Assembly (NCBI GenBank): GCA_030737835.1
Contig: CM060855.1
Location: 17,179,438-17,243,437, forward strand
Reading direction: 5' to 3'
DNA length: 64,000 nt
Origin: Acorus gramineus
Taxonomy: Eukaryota; Streptophyta; Magnoliopsida; Acorales; Acoraceae
This document shows positions 14,432 to 27,165 of the stretch, one piece after another (within the stretch, counting starts at the first letter, position 1; each line of letters opens with the position of its first letter). A program made the translations under genes and the position numbers. Below the pieces are notes generated by a model that saw only the letters and a program-made list of their open reading frames with translations, was not told the origin of the DNA and made no database searches.

Positions 14432-14876
14432 CCCGAGAAAACCCTAAACCAAAGGAGAGTCCTATCGAGATCCGGATACGAAAGATCGAGTGGTTGATTA
14501 CATGATCGCGGCGGGTTCTCAGAAAATAAAAACTTGAATTTTTTTATTTTTTTTTTAGGGTTTCGATCGGATTGGAATTCTAATTGATATGGTTTTGTTT
14601 ATGGAGGGATTCGATTCGATCGCCACTATAGAGAGGAAGGGCCGTCTCGAGGCGGGATGTGATTTGGAAGAGGAACTGTGATCAGACGGTTTGTAAAAAT
14701 GGGTTTGTTCGGGGTGGGATTCACACGGACGGTCGAGATGGCAAACACGTGGAAATCTAGTGAAGCCAGGGAAGTAGAACTAGAGAGAGAAAGCATGGGT
14801 CACCTGAGAGATGTTTCCATGTAAAGTGAGATTGTGGGCGATTGGACAGTCAAATGGCATCCATATCGTTGGGAAA
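14432..14876. other. Upstream region of the MRS2-like gene
   Basis: Contains the leader and presumably the promoter of the minus-strand MRS2-like gene. No clear TATA box could be singled out. No other gene is seen. Confidence 0.4.
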
Positions 14877-15115
14877 GTTTTTTTTTTTTTTTTTTAATAC
14901 AGGTCAAAATGCCATTGATTTCTGAAGTGCTTATATTTGCCCCCAATATGTCAAATCTAATGCGTTAGGGATAGACAAAGACATATCGGCCACACATGCC
15001 CCCTCCCATGGGGATCGAACTCCTGTGTAAGTGACACAGGGTGAGCCTGTGAACACCAATCCCACGCTGACACCTGGCCAGACAGCATGTGATACCCACG
15101 TGCATGACTTAACAA
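14877..15115 (-). mobile_element. tRNA-derived SINE
   Basis: Read on the minus strand, it begins with a tRNA-like head (GGCCAGGTGTCAGCGTGGGA, then GAGTTCGATCCCC, which matches a pol III B box). It continues with a tRNA-unrelated body and ends in a long A tract (plus-strand T run at about 14878-14896). That order is the standard SINE layout. It lies upstream of the MRS2-like gene in the same orientation. The frame through it has no coding meaning. Confidence 0.6.
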
Positions 15116-15662
15116 AGGAGGAAGGGTGATTCACGCCGATTAACGCCGTCTCTTCACGCCGTCTTCTGTGATCTCGTGAACGGCGATCACCACCGTCCGA
15201 TTTAACACCAATGAGGGTGTGACGCGTGGATGAAGGGGGGCACACGTGAGTGGCATGTGAGGAACTAATGGTCAGCCTCGCCAGTGACGCCGTCAGCCTC
15301 CGTCTCCATTTTTTGTTCTCGTGACCCTCTTTGTTTTCTTTTTTTTTTTTAAAGTGGTTCTTGTAAGTCTCTGTTTTGTGTTTTGTGAAAACCCTAGCCA
15401 CCATTGTCAATCCCCTCTACCACACCGACCCAACTCCTCCATTACCGTTCCCCTCCACCGCTGGTTCCCACGGTGAATCAACCACCATTGTCAGCCTCCT
15501 TCCACGGTTTGTATAATTTTTTTAACATAGTCTTGATGAAATTTTGCTTATGTAGGGCTTTGATTCATTTATTGTTTTGTTTAATTACTTAGGGTTTTTT
15601 TCCTTCAAAAATGGGTTTCTAAGTTTTTTTTCCTTCAAAAATGGGTTTTTTTTGTTTAATTC

Positions 15663-15807
15663 GTTAAAATGTCACGAGCCATTTTTGAGATAATAAATTT
15701 TTTTATCTCATAGCTTCGCCACCAAAGTAATATACTGATTCCATGCTCATCTGAAAATATAGTCTCCTTCAAAAATAGTTCTAACTTTGATTTATTACAG
15801 GATGACA
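15663..15807 (-). repeat. 145-bp direct repeat, copy 1 (hAT transposase piece)
   Basis: Almost identical to 16404-16548: I count two base differences. On the minus strand it encodes part of the hAT C-terminal dimerisation region (KLELFLKETIFSDEHGIS, then ILLWWRSYEIKKF). The two copies flank an LTR-like fossil in direct orientation. Confidence 0.8.
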
Positions 15808-15814
15808 ATATTTA

Positions 15815-16336
15815 TTTAAAATTTGGGCACCTAATAAGTAGAATATTAAGTTGGGCACCTAATAAGTTGGGCACCTAATAAGTAGAATATTATTTAAAAT
15901 TTGATCTTAATTAATATTTAAAGTGAATATCCTAAAATAGAAAACAATATTTGTTTGTTAATTATGAAAGTGAATATTTCATAATTAATAGAAACAATAT
16001 TTGTTTGTTAATTGGGAGATTACTTGGGGAGGAAGTTATTTATTCCTATAAATATCTTCTACGGTTTCATGGCAAGATAAGACAAGGCATTATACAATGT
16101 AGAGATCCTAAGGGAAGGTTGAGAGGGTTCTAAGAGAGGGTAACTCCATGGGAGAGTTTGTGAGTCTCTTAATGTATCTCAACTATCAAAGTGGATTATC
16201 TGTTTTTTGCCCCGTGGATGTAGATTGTAGGTCCAGGCCGAACCACGTATATCTATTGTTATTTATGTGATGTGATGTTTCGTTCTTGTGTTTGATCTCG
16301 AGTTTATTGTTGGCTTCCGCGATTATCTTCCCAACA
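15815..16336 (+). mobile_element. LTR-retrotransposon fossil (LTR-like fragment)
   Basis: The right part resembles the end of a plant Copia-type long terminal repeat and stops in CCCAACA. Short direct copies of TTTAT are found near both boundaries. No internal coding region is present, so it looks like a solo or partial LTR and is not whole. The left boundary is uncertain because a short unit (GGGCACCTAATAAG) is repeated there. Family assignment is tentative. Confidence 0.4.
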
Positions 16337-16575
16337 TTTATCATCAAGCACCCTTCATCCAATACTGAATGCAGACTCTAACTCAATAGATGAGACTGGA
16401 ACCGTTAAAATGTCACAAGCCATTTTTGAGATAATAAATTTTTTTATCTCATAGCTTCGCCACCAAAGTAATATACTGATTCCATGCTCATCTGAAAATA
16501 TAGTCTCCTTCAAAAATAGTTCTAACTTTGATTTATTACAGAATGACATAGTCACGTACTCACTCATGAATTTCT
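16330..16575 (-). mobile_element. hAT transposase remnant, C-terminal dimerisation domain
   Basis: The minus strand reads KLELFLKETIFSDEHGIS, ILLWWRSYEIKKF, MACDILTVPVSS and ELESAFSIG, which matches the conserved hAT C-terminal block (WW...YP.L...A.DIL..P.S....ESAFS). A stop codon follows SAFSIG where functional members read GGR, and no upstream transposase or termini are present. This is a decayed DNA-transposon fragment. The A run that begins the minus-strand frame (plus-strand T tract at 16590-16616) is unrelated low-complexity sequence. Confidence 0.75.
16404..16548 (-). repeat. 145-bp direct repeat, copy 2
   Basis: Partner of 15663-15807. Here it is continuous with more hAT coding sequence on its left side, so this copy sits in its original context and the other is the duplicate. 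Confidence 0.8.
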
Positions 16576-17446
16576 TAAAACCACATTTAAGTTTTTTTTT
16601 TTTTTTTTTTTTTTTTGCACATGCTGTCATTCTTCTTTTTGAATAATTAAGTTCTAAAATATTCGAAAAGGTCTAAGGCTCAAGGGAGTGTTTGGTTCTA
16701 CGATTTGTAAAGCAGCTTTCACCAACTCATTTTGTACGAGTTTCCAAAGCAGCTTTCACCAACTCATTTTGTACGAGTTTCCAGATAACATAGCATTTGG
16801 CAAATCATATTTGGTTGACAAGGGACCACTGTGAAAAACCCATCTCAATACACATTCGTTGTTTGGTTACAATGTTCAAATGTCCATGAAGCCCTCAAAC
16901 AAATATTAGTTTTTAATACCCATATAAACTTTAATGAGAGCCCTAAAAACCATTCTCTCCAACACATTAGATCCAATCTGGTTCTCTCTCTTCTCGCTTG
17001 GCCGACTGGAGCCTCTTCAATGTTGAAATGGTGATGGATTTTTCATTTGACAGAAAATGGTGAGCTATTCTAACCAGTTAATGAAGTGAGAACCAGGGGA
17101 TCAAATATTGGTGGATGAAAATAAATAAAACAAATTGATTGGAAACCCATATTACAAAATTTCACAAAATATCTTCCTAAATGATTGAATCACAACAACA
17201 AAAGAAATGGAAAGAATGTAACGAGAAGGTATGTTTGATTATCCCGTATATTCAAAGATTCCAAAAAGATTGTGGCAAAAAAAACCAATCAATCAAATAC
17301 CAGTGAAGAACATCTTACAATGGAGTGGATCAGTCAAACCTTTTTTTTTAAATAAACGATAGACAATCTCTTTAGTTTTATTTAAAGAAAGACAACGTCC
17401 AATTAAAAATTACACAACGAGACTGAAAAGATAAATCTGTCTACAC

Positions 17447-18239
17447 TAGGCCTGTCAACGGGTCGGGTCCGGGTCGGGTCGGGTCGGGGTGGACCCGGAC
17501 CCGACCCGTGATAGGACCCGACGGGTCCGGGTCCAACCTAGGACCCGGCGGGTCCCGGACCCGTCAGGTCCGGGGAAATGTGGACCCGGACCCGTCGGAC
17601 CCGGGTCGGGTCCGGGTCCGACCCGACCCGGATGGTTGGATAAAAAAAAAAAAAAAAAAAAGAGAGAAGAGCTCATGTATTTATTTGCCTTATCATACTA
17701 TTTGAAATTTTTTGTTAAACAACATTAAAAACAATAATCACTAACATAAAAAACATATTAATTTAAATAATAAACATAACTAACATAAACAACATTCACA
17801 ATTTAACCTAAACAACATTCAAAACAATAAACACTAACATATTAACCTAAATAATAAACATAAATCATGCAACAAACTAATTAATCATACAAATTTAAAA
17901 GCTAATAAGTTAATTGTGCAAAACAAACCGATTTATAGGCTTGTTATGATTATGATTTATGAACTTGTAGATACAAAAATAAGTTAAGTAAGAAATAAAA
18001 TTATGTATCAACTAATATTAATGGTCTTATAATATATAAGCATATTTTAATAAAACAATCGGGTCTCGGGTCCAACGGGTCGGGGCGGGGTGGACCCGGA
18101 CCCGACCCGTTTGTTTGTTCGGGTCCACCGGGTCGGGTCCAACTCGGGTCGGGTCCAAATCGGGTCGGGTATATTACACGTGTAATCGGGTCCGGGTTGG
18201 GTCGGGTCCGGGTCTGGACCCGACCCGTTGACAGGCCTA
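17447..18239. mobile_element. Non-autonomous hAT element with GGGTC-rich ends, copy 1
   Basis: A 793-bp element starting TAGGCCTGTCAACGGGTC and ending in the exact inverse, flanked by a perfect 8-bp direct repeat GTCTACAC (17439-17446 and 18240-18247). Eight-base target duplications and a TAGGCCTGTCAA terminus fit hAT. The subterminal regions are dense GGGTC/GGACCC repeats (17460-17635 and 18060-18230). The AT-rich centre has no transposase. Glycine/proline-rich frames across the repeats are artefacts. Confidence 0.9.
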
Positions 18240-18974
18240 GTCTACACTCGGGGTGAAAGGTAGAAGAGGTATCTATCCTCCACCTGGAGACCAACATAAG
18301 CAAAAAACTGTAGCTATTCCTCAATAGTAAAAGTTCCTCTAAGAAACGAAACTCTCTTCACACCCACGCAATGAATCAGTTGCATTGTCATTTTCCAAAT
18401 GTTTTCTGCATAGGGGGTACTCCCATGAAAAACTAGATGATCAGTCAACCCTTTCTCCACAAAGTCATTTTGATTCGGTCTTTGAAGGTTGTTAGATATG
18501 GTGTGAGAGGATGTACAAGGGTTTTAGCGGCACTCCAGCGATGAGAGAGAGGGATAATATGTGTGGGTATGTGATATTTGTATGTTTGTAAATAGAACTA
18601 ATGAGTGAGGGTAAAACAATTATTTCAGGGTCTTATGTTTGGTTTGCAATCACAACTTTTCAAAAACTCAAGCTAGCTTTTAGAAAACACGGATATGTTT
18701 TTAAATTTGCTTGTAAAATCTGACCTCAAATTTTTTGAAAAATGGATTTGGGGGAACATTTGATTTAATTTTTATCAAAATTGCTCCCTCAAAACTCTAA
18801 AACCCCCTGAACATGGAAAGAACCAAACTCTCATTAAGAATAACATTTCTTTAGGTATTTATACAAGGGTGGTGATGTCTTCTGTTTCAAAAAAATTTAT
18901 ATGAATGGGACCACATTTTCTATGATCTCCACCTTAATTAATACAGTGGAGCTTCATGACAGATCTGTCTTTTT

Positions 18975-19020
18975 CCACGTGGACCAATCCAACCGTTAAT
19001 TACTTCTCCCACTATAAAAA
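18975..19020 (+). promoter_or_regulatory. Candidate core promoter of the GAUT gene
   Basis: CCACGTGG (a G-box type palindrome) at 18975-18982 is followed at once by CCAAT (18984-18988) and TATAAAAA at 19013-19020, about 370 bp before the GAUT start codon. A second CCACGTGG lies at 19208-19215. Position and order suit a promoter. Function is inferred. Confidence 0.45.
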
Positions 19021-19389
19021 AAACAAACTCAATAACCGAAACCATCATGCGCCGCAATCCGATGTTTCAAAAACGTCTCTTTCACGACTCCTACTTTCGA
19101 TCCGTAAAACCGTTTCAACAATCACAGCGAGTGAACCTCGACCAAACAAAAAACCAAATCTAAACCGTCCATCAAAATAAACTCAACAATCAACGTCATT
19201 GATCCCTCCACGTGGGAAAACCAAAACGGGTGCAACGTAAAAGCAAGCACGGGAACCATCACGAGATTCGGGAAGACTTCCCTCGCGTTCTCATAAAATC
19301 CCACAAAAAAAAAAAAAAAAAATCGGATCCCAAAATCGGATTGATGAGGACGATCGGGAAACCCTAACCCTAGATTTTCAAGGCATCCG

Positions 19390-19758
19390 ATGATGAAGAA
19401 ACAGAGGATACGGCGGCAGAGGACGCTCATCCTCTGTCTCCTCTTCCTCTCCGTCGTCGCGCCGATCGTCTTCCTCGCCGACCGACTGTCCAGATTACCT
19501 CGCTCGCTCGGTCAGTCCATCGGAATCGAACATTTTGGTTTCTCTTTTTTTTTTCATATATTTTTTGAATTTTTTGTGTGTTGAAATGTTGCGTGACAGA
19601 TCGGAAGGGCTTCGCGGAGGACGTCGGAGGCATTGTGAGTGGCTCTTCGATTTGGTGATTTTTTTATTTTTTAAACAAATTTGGTTTTTTTATTTTTTAT
19701 TCTATTTTTGGTTCTCCTCAGACTCGCTCAATGGATGCTTTGCAGCTCACACAGGTAT

Positions 19759-19832
<74 letters not shown>

Positions 19833-22800
19833 CTCTTTTTATTGTATCTGTGATAGATTTTTTTGAGGTTTTGTTGTTGTGGAGTCTAGGAAGCCGAGGA
19901 GGGACTGAAGGAGCCCGATCGGGTTGTTTATAGCGTTGGAGATGATTCTACTGTGAATGACACAGGAAATGGTGCGTGTTGTAATTTTTGTTGATCAGAG
20001 TATGTTTGTGAATACAGGAAAAATGATTGAAAGTAACCCAGCAGAAAAAAAAGGTGATTGAAAATGTGGGACAAATAAAGCCTTCACTAAAAAAAACTGG
20101 TGTTTGTGTTGAACAAGAGAAAGAATTTTTTTTTCCCCATTTTTCTTTGCCTGTTCGGTCTTATTAGAAAAGAGGAATTTTTGTTCTCTATAGGAGTGAA
20201 TACAAGAGAAAGTGATAGAATCATTTTCTATCAGAGACACAAACAAAAAAAAATGGTTTATGGGAAAATGATTTACTTCCTATCATTTTCCCTTTGACTA
20301 CTTTCGTTCATATTTTATTAATGGTTGTGTCCAAACACTCCCTTAATGGTTTTGATTTTTGGAATTTGTTGGTTTTTAATTTTATAGTGATTATCTTCAA
20401 TTAATTTTTTGAAGGTTCTGGTGTTAACGCTGGTGGGAACAAGATGCCGTTGCAAAAAATTTTGTCCTTCGATGGAGGGAAGGTATGCTGTGATTGATGG
20501 GTCTTAGTGTTCAGAGTTTAATCCCTCAAGAGTTTTTTTTTTTTTTTGTGCGTGGTGTTCTTTAACATGGGAGCAGTGTTTTGTTTTGATTAAATGTGCT
20601 GTTGTATTTTGTTTTGGGAATGTGTTATGCTCTGTCCTTTTTTATGCCCATTCTTGCATTTCGCACATGTTTTAAAGTATATATTTTGCTAATGAGGAAC
20701 ATTTGTTTTATAAAAATGAAGTACATAATAAATGCTAGGACTTGAACCCATGACCTCTTGGTTGCAAATTCTTTTGTCAACCAGCTTACAGGCCCAAGCT
20801 TCAAGGGAGTATATACTTGTATGAATTGAATGCAATTTTTACGTATTTTTTAGTAATGGCGTAAATATTGAGATAGGGGAGGATTATGTAATGCGATGTG
20901 TTTTCATATACTAAGTTAGTGATGTGGCGACTACAAGCGGGGTTGCAAAAATGACTGAGTGCATCAGCGTTCTTTTTTGAACATGAGATGTAGGGCTGTT
21001 TGGTTAAAGAAACAATGTGGTTAACAAGGGTGCTATTCATTACTATGAGAACATTTGTTAGAGTACTGAAAATTTCATTAAGATCTGGGCTATGCACAAT
21101 GTAGGGGGTGAAATCAGTTAGTTTTGTGAGAAGAAACTAGATACTGAGGCATAGTATTGGGTTTATTGAGGTTGAGTTTGTCCTTCAGTAGAATTCTCTT
21201 CTACTGATTATTTTCCCTTTTTTTCTTTCTGCCTTTTTGGTGGTAGGATCCATACCAGTTTGTTCCAATTTTTTTTACTAATGTACATATTTATGCTTAG
21301 CTTGAATCCCTGAATATAAAACTTCTTAGCATGTTTAATATGCAGGGTATTGGGTTTGACAATAACTTAGGGAAACAAGGTTTGAGAATCTGTTTGCAAA
21401 ATATTGAAACTTGTTCTCCATTGGTTGCATGGAAAACTAAAAGGTTTGGAATTTGGACGTTATGGTCTTAAATTTGAAATATGCTTTGATATCTAGATAC
21501 CCTATTTCTCACAATTGTTTTAATGAGATTTATTATAAGGGAATGGATTATGTTTGAGGACTTTTGAAGGGGTGAGGAAGTACTTTTCATTTTATGGGTG
21601 GTAGTGTCTAGTAGAATTGTACTAAGAAATAAGGAAGATTAATAAGTATTTGAATAAGTAAAGGTATAATATAATACCGTAGTTGGGCTGACTAAAAAAT
21701 TGACTCAAAATAATGCATGAAAGATATCTTTTGTAACATCTTTACCAAAAAATGAACTTTAATTTGATCGTTGGATTTTTTTGTGCCGGTTGTTATCGTT
21801 TTGGAAGCAGGAGCAACCTGACCAAACTACTGGCCAGGAACAACATAATGGAGATTTGCACTCTCAAGCTCAACAAGTAGATGACGTGAAGATAAGAGAG
21901 ATGAAAGATGATCTGATCACGGCCAGAGCGTACTTGAGCTTTGCACCACCAAAGAGCAATTCCCACTTGGTGAAGGAGCTGAAAATGCGGATTAAAGAGA
22001 TAGATCGTGTGGTTGGATTAACCAACAAGGATTCAAAGTTGTCACAGATGTAAGACATTTGGCTAGTGTTCAGGAATTCTCAAGTACTTCTAAAACTATT
22101 TTGAAAAGAAAAGTTAAAAAGGGAAAAAGCTTCATGATTTAAATGGCCAATAAATTGATCTTAAATTAATTTTGGAAAAACAATGAATTAAGGTACGGTT
22201 CATGTAAGAAAACGTGATTAAATAGTCTGTAATGGCAAAGACTTTTCTGACTCCTGGGTAATTTGTGAAGTGCCATGCAGAGAAAGAGGGCCATGGAGGC
22301 GACTTTGGCCAAAGCCAGCAAGATTTATCCGGACTGCCATGCCATGTCTATGAGGCTGCGTGCTATGGCTTATAACACTGAAGAACAGCTCAGGTCACAG
22401 GTGAATGAGGCTTATTTTCTCATCCAGCTTGCTGCAAGGACCTTCCCTAAAGGTCTCCACTGCCTCTCCATGCGTCTTACATCAGACTACTTCAATTTAC
22501 AACCTGGGAATCAAGAGTTTCCCAACAGGCATAAAGTTCAGCAACCAGATCTCTATCATTATGCCATTTTCTCTGACAACATTCTTGCCTGTGCAGTGGT
22601 TGTTAACTCCACTGTCACCAATGCCATGGTAAATGATTCACTTTTTCTTTTGGTAATACATTAACATTGGAGATACCATGATTCTACTATAATTTTAAAG
22701 CGAAGTGTAGTTAACTTTTTTTATTATTCAAAATCAGGATATATTCCATACTTTTTTGGTGTTTTTAAATGTGTTTATCTTTTGGTTTTACCCGTAACAC

Positions 22801-25800
22801 CCCCCCCCCCCTTTCTGCACAAATAAAACCTTCTTTAAACAGGAGGAATATAGATTATATAGATCATCTAAGATTTTAATTTGAGTAATGGTTTACTAAA
22901 ATTTGGTAAAGCCTTGCTGAAAATCGTCCTGGGCCTTTCCGAATTTTGGATGCATGCAATTATTTGACAATTAACAAAAGCATGAGTGATTCCTGGGTTT
23001 TGTTTGTCTTCTATATGATTTTTAATCTTTCTCATTTCTTTTTTGTTGAACTATTAGTTGAATAATTTAGTCAGGAATGTGATTTTCAAAATTCATTGAT
23101 GTGGGATCTTAAGTTTGTGGGATCTTAAAGGCATGAAGCCAAGGGAGAAAGATATCAGTGTCCCCCCCCTTTACTGTGTATGATGAATCATGAGGGATCT
23201 ACATGATTCTTTCATTTTTATACAGAAAAGATGTTTATCATAGAAAAGCATTTAAATTCCTGTTAATTACCTGTAATTCTGAAGTTAAATTTTGTGAACT
23301 TCTTTTAGACAAATTCTTCAACCTAAATCTCTGTTTCAATTCTAATTATTATCAAATTCTTTTTTACCCACCAAAAAAATAAAAAATAAAAAATTTCTAA
23401 TTATTATATTCCAGTAAGTTTAAGACCTTATTCAGTTTCTGGAAATCGATAAAAGTAATATTAAATTCTTAAGTTATCTAGTAATACATAAATTTAATCA
23501 CCAAACTATATGTATTTTTTTTTCTCCACAACTGATCGTGGCAATAAATCTGGCAGGTTAATGGATTATGCTTATCATGGTTTGTGTTGGAAGACGGGAT
23601 TGATAGAATATTTTTCCCACTGATGTCACTGGTTCCTTTTGGAATTCTGAAGAAAAACTCATTCCTTTTTATTATTTGTTTTTCTATTTATCAACATGGA
23701 AATTTGAGTTCTCTTGTGAACAGAAACATGGCCACACTTCCCCTCAAAAAAAGAAATATGGCCACACTTAAACTCCCAACAGTTGTTTACACTTTACTTG
23801 ACAACAGATAATATTTACATCTCAATTATTTGTCACCATAATACATAATATTTAAGATATATAATAAGTTAAACTGATGGTTTGAAATTTTTATTTCTCA
23901 CCACTGATTTTACCATTTCAAATTTCCCTTTAATCAGCTACAAATTCATTGATCTTTTTTAAAACTTTACAAATCTGTTCTTCCTAAAAGCTGTTGACAC
24001 AGTAAGCACTTTGAAAAGACATTATTAAATTGAGAAGGTTTTCGGAAGGACCTTGTGTGTGATGACTTTACCATTCTCTATTCCCATGATTTTTGTTTTG
24101 GAAAGATTATTTTTGCTCACTGACTTAAATATAGTCTTGCAAACCAAAAATTGAGAGATGCCATTGCATTTATGTTGGAACTAATACTGTGTCTCTTGAT
24201 TTTTTTTTTAACTGGATCTGTTTTTCATATGGAATTTCTGTTCCTTAACTCAACAAAAAAATAAGTGTCTTTATGTAAATTTTAAATGGAAACCTGTAAG
24301 AACCTCTATTATTGGGTAATGCACAATTATTTTAACATTTTTAATTTTCCATTTTTTGTTTTGCAGGAACCTGAAAAAGTTGTCTTCCATGTTGTGACTG
24401 ATGCTCTTAATTACCCTGCAATGATGATGTGGTTCTTGACAAATCCACCGGGGGAAGCCACAATCGAAATTAAGAACATGGATGATTTGAAATGGCTGCC
24501 TTCTATCTTCCATTCCTTGTTGATGCAGCCTGTTAGTCGAGATCCTAGATATTCTTCAGCTCTCAATCACCTTCGTTTTTATCTCCCTCAAGTGTTTCCA
24601 TCACTGAATAAGATACTGTTCTTGGACCATGATGTAGTAGTGCAAAGGGACTTAATGAAATTGTGGAAGGTTAATATGAAGGGGAAAGTAAATGGAGCGG
24701 TTGAGACATGCAGTGCTGATAATTCTTTTCATCGCTTGGGAACTTATGTGAACTTCAAAGAACCAAGCTTGGCGGAGAGCTTTGACCCCAATGCATGCAC
24801 TTGGGCATTTGGGATGAACATGTTCGATTTGAGGGAGTGGAGACAGAGAAAATTAACGGACATCTACCACAAATGGCTGCAAATGGTAAACTAAACCTTT
24901 CCCCACATTTATTATGCATCAAGTGAATACTGTGATTGTTTTGTTTTAGCAATTTCATCCCTTTCCTAAGCTCTCTTTTGATTTAAATCGAACATATCTA
25001 TAGGATAGATGGAGTATGAATTGTCAGGACCTGCAGGCTTAAAGTGGCTGAAAAAAATTGTTGTTGCCCATAACAATAAATCATATATTTTAATTGGCAT
25101 GGAATCATGAACTGGGCTCATTTTTTTTTTATTACAGATACCTTAAATGTTATGCTAGTTTGGTTTTCTTTTTATGGGTGAATAACCTAGTTTTGTCTGG
25201 CATGAGACTTATCTTGAATGAGACTGATGGGTCTCCTGAGTGCTCTTGCTCGTCAACATTTTAACCTTTCTTAAAAGAATTATGTAGAATATCTCCCTAG
25301 CATGAAGGTTAAAATGATTGGATTGGTGTGACCTCGTTTTCAAGCAGAAAATGTTAGAAACAGTCATTACCGCAGTCTCAAATATGTTTTGAATTTTTTT
25401 TAAGTTATGGACTTGTCTAATGAAGTACACATCTTTACACCCCCCCCCCCCCAAAAAAAAAAAAAAAAAAAATAAAAAAAAATGAATTCCATAATGAATT
25501 GAATGCATGCCTTTTCAGATTTTCTTAACCTAGTATATACTAGCCTTATAGAAACTGGAATGATTGCCAGCACCCTTTTCAAGCTTTCTAATTGTTAATG
25601 TCCTAAATAATGTTTGGTCTTGCCCTTTCACTGTGTTTTTTTTGTCCAAACTGCAGTTCATCGTGTTGGTTCAAGTTAGATTTCTTTCCTGTGAAAACTT
25701 AATATCAGGTTTAACTATTCCATCTTCATTGTCTGTAGTGGTGGATTTTATGTGTAATGCATATAACTATTGCACATCAGTATCCAATATCACCTTTTTC

Positions 25801-26160
25801 TTGAGCATTTTTGTTACTCGAATTATGTACAACTCATAAATGTGAATGTGAATCATTATATCACTCTGGGTTGTGTTGTTGCAGGGAAATAGGAGTCTGT
25901 TGATGAAAGAAGGGACGTTGCCCTTGGGCCAACTCACATTCTACAACCAAACAGTGGCCCTGGACCGTCGATGGCACGTATTAGGGCTAGGAAATGATCC
26001 AACCGTTGAACGGGGAGCGATCGAACGCGCACCGGTCGTCCACTACGATGGGAACATGAAACCATGGCTAGAAATTGGCATCCCAAAATACAAAGGCTAC
26101 TGGAACAGGTTCCTCAACTTCAACCAACCTTTCCTGCAGCAGTGCAACATTCATTGGTAG
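19390..26160 (+). CDS. GAUT6: GAUT family alpha-1,4-galacturonosyltransferase (GT8), GAUT5/6-like
   Basis: Predicted Golgi type II membrane enzyme of family GT8 that transfers galacturonic acid from UDP-GalA in pectin (homogalacturonan) synthesis. Nine exons: 19390-19510, 19600-19634, 19722-19754, 19890-19971, 20415-20482, 21811-22049, 22283-22628, 24367-24885, 25885-26160. The joined frame is open for 572 residues. A short basic tail and one membrane segment (about residues 12-30, LILCLLFLSVVAPIVFLA) are followed by a stem with QE-rich sequence. The conserved MRLRAMAYNTEEQL and KGLHCLSMRLTSDYF blocks come next. The catalytic core begins at about residue 309 with EPEKVVFHVVTD. The metal-binding DxD is DHD at about 395-397 (FLDHDVVVQRDL), then ACTWAFGMNMFDL, WHVLGLG and VVHYDGNMKPWL. 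The N-terminus and stem resemble Arabidopsis GAUT5/GAUT6 more than other GAUTs. Exon 7 needs the second of two AGs at its acceptor. AATAAAA at about 26320 may be the poly(A) signal. The exact orthologue is not settled. Confidence 0.94.
19763..19831. repeat. (TA)n microsatellite in GAUT intron 3
   Basis: About 34 uninterrupted AT units directly after the 5' splice site of the third GAUT intron. Frames of alternating Tyr-Ile across it are artefacts. Confidence 0.98.
20690..20805 (-). mobile_element. SINE-like fragment with pol III B box
   Basis: The minus strand reads GGGCCTGTAAGCTGGTTGAC, then GGTTCAAGTCC, the latter a perfect B-box consensus at the spacing expected for a tRNA-derived head. 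No cloverleaf can be drawn with confidence, so it is not called a tRNA gene. It lies in GAUT intron 5, antisense to the gene. Confidence 0.4.
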
Positions 26161-26984
26161 AGAGAGATAGATCTCCTCCAGTCCTCCATAAGTTGATTTG
26201 CTTACTAACTCCTTTCCATTGATTTTTTTTTTTGTTAAAATTTATTGTATGTCTGATTTTTTTTTCCCTCAACATGTAAATCTTCATTATTTTACCCCCT
26301 TGTTGTTTGACCTGGGATTAATAAAATCATAGATGAAATATAGTATGTTATTTTAAAAAAATTGTCTGTTACTTGGACTTTGTGGAATGTTCCCTTGACA
26401 GGTGAAGCAAATCTGACCCCAGTTTATCACGATATTTAGGACTGCAACTCTGTTGGACTGTGTGGAATTAGAGTTCAATTTATATCCAATCCAAAGTTAA
26501 AGGAAGTCAATCTATATATAATCTAATCCTGATCTTGAGACTTGAGGAGGTTAATATGAGCCTATCATCCATCATGTTTGGTTTGGATTTGAGTTTAATT
26601 CAGCTTGAATCAGGTTTGATGTAGGTTCAAATTGGGTCCAAGGTTAGCTTTTAAATAAGTATCATTCGAATATGACCATTATAGAAGTTGACATTTTACT
26701 TCTTACCATTGAGAATATAATAGAGACGAAAATGAGAGATTTTAGGAAAAATATATTAGACGGTATATATTTTGTTACACATTATACAATTTAAGTTGAT
26801 TTATATTTTTAATTTATTATTGACCATAAGCTTAAGATAACTTGATCTCTCAATCTAAATCCAACCCAAATGAGATACAAGTCTGTTCGGGTTCAAGTTC
26901 ACATTGAACCACCACGAAAACCTCAATTCAAACTCACCCAAGCTACACCTCCCCTAGCAATTTTGCTCTTGAGGGACATCAAGA
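26161..26984. other. Intergenic, 3' flank of the GAUT gene
   Basis: Includes the GAUT 3' untranslated region (a TTAATAAAATC signal near 26318). The remainder is AT-rich with no recognisable gene. Confidence 0.45.
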
Positions 26985-27165
26985 AATACCAGCCCTCCGT
27001 CCCCAAGGCCTTTGGCCTATTGGATAGGGACATCCTCCCCGAAAGGGGAGGCGCAGGTTCTAGTCCTGCTATATGCAGGAGGTGGTGCAGTGGGCTTTAA
27101 GTCTTGGATCTTGGGTCATGTCAACCCAATTGAAATCTGCTCTAAATATAAAACCTTATCAGGAA
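26985..27165 (+). mobile_element. Probable tRNA-derived SINE
   Basis: Contains GGCCTATTGGATAGGGAC (A-box-like) and GCAGGTTCTAGTCCTGC (B-box-like), about 30 bp apart, then a tRNA-unrelated body. The 3' end is ill-defined. The similarity is to pol III heads of plant SINEs; the family is not assigned. Confidence 0.4.

Noticed and set aside
14931-15410. 159-codon minus-strand frame
   Set aside because: It runs through a SINE and adjacent low-complexity sequence and shows no domain.
15404-15592. Small Pro/Ser-rich frame starting with MSIPSTTPTQ
   Set aside because: Short, ends in T-rich sequence, no domain and no partner exon found; I cannot support it as a gene.
17455-17728. Open frames rich in Gly, Pro, Arg and Asp on both strands
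   Set aside because: They are translations of GGGTC/GGACCC repeats inside a hAT element with clear ends and no start context.
19681-19933. Frames with long Tyr-Ile runs
   Set aside because: Translation of the (TA)n microsatellite in GAUT intron 3.
20690-20805. tRNA gene on the minus strand
   Set aside because: A B box is present but no full cloverleaf with acceptor stem can be drawn; a SINE head is more likely.
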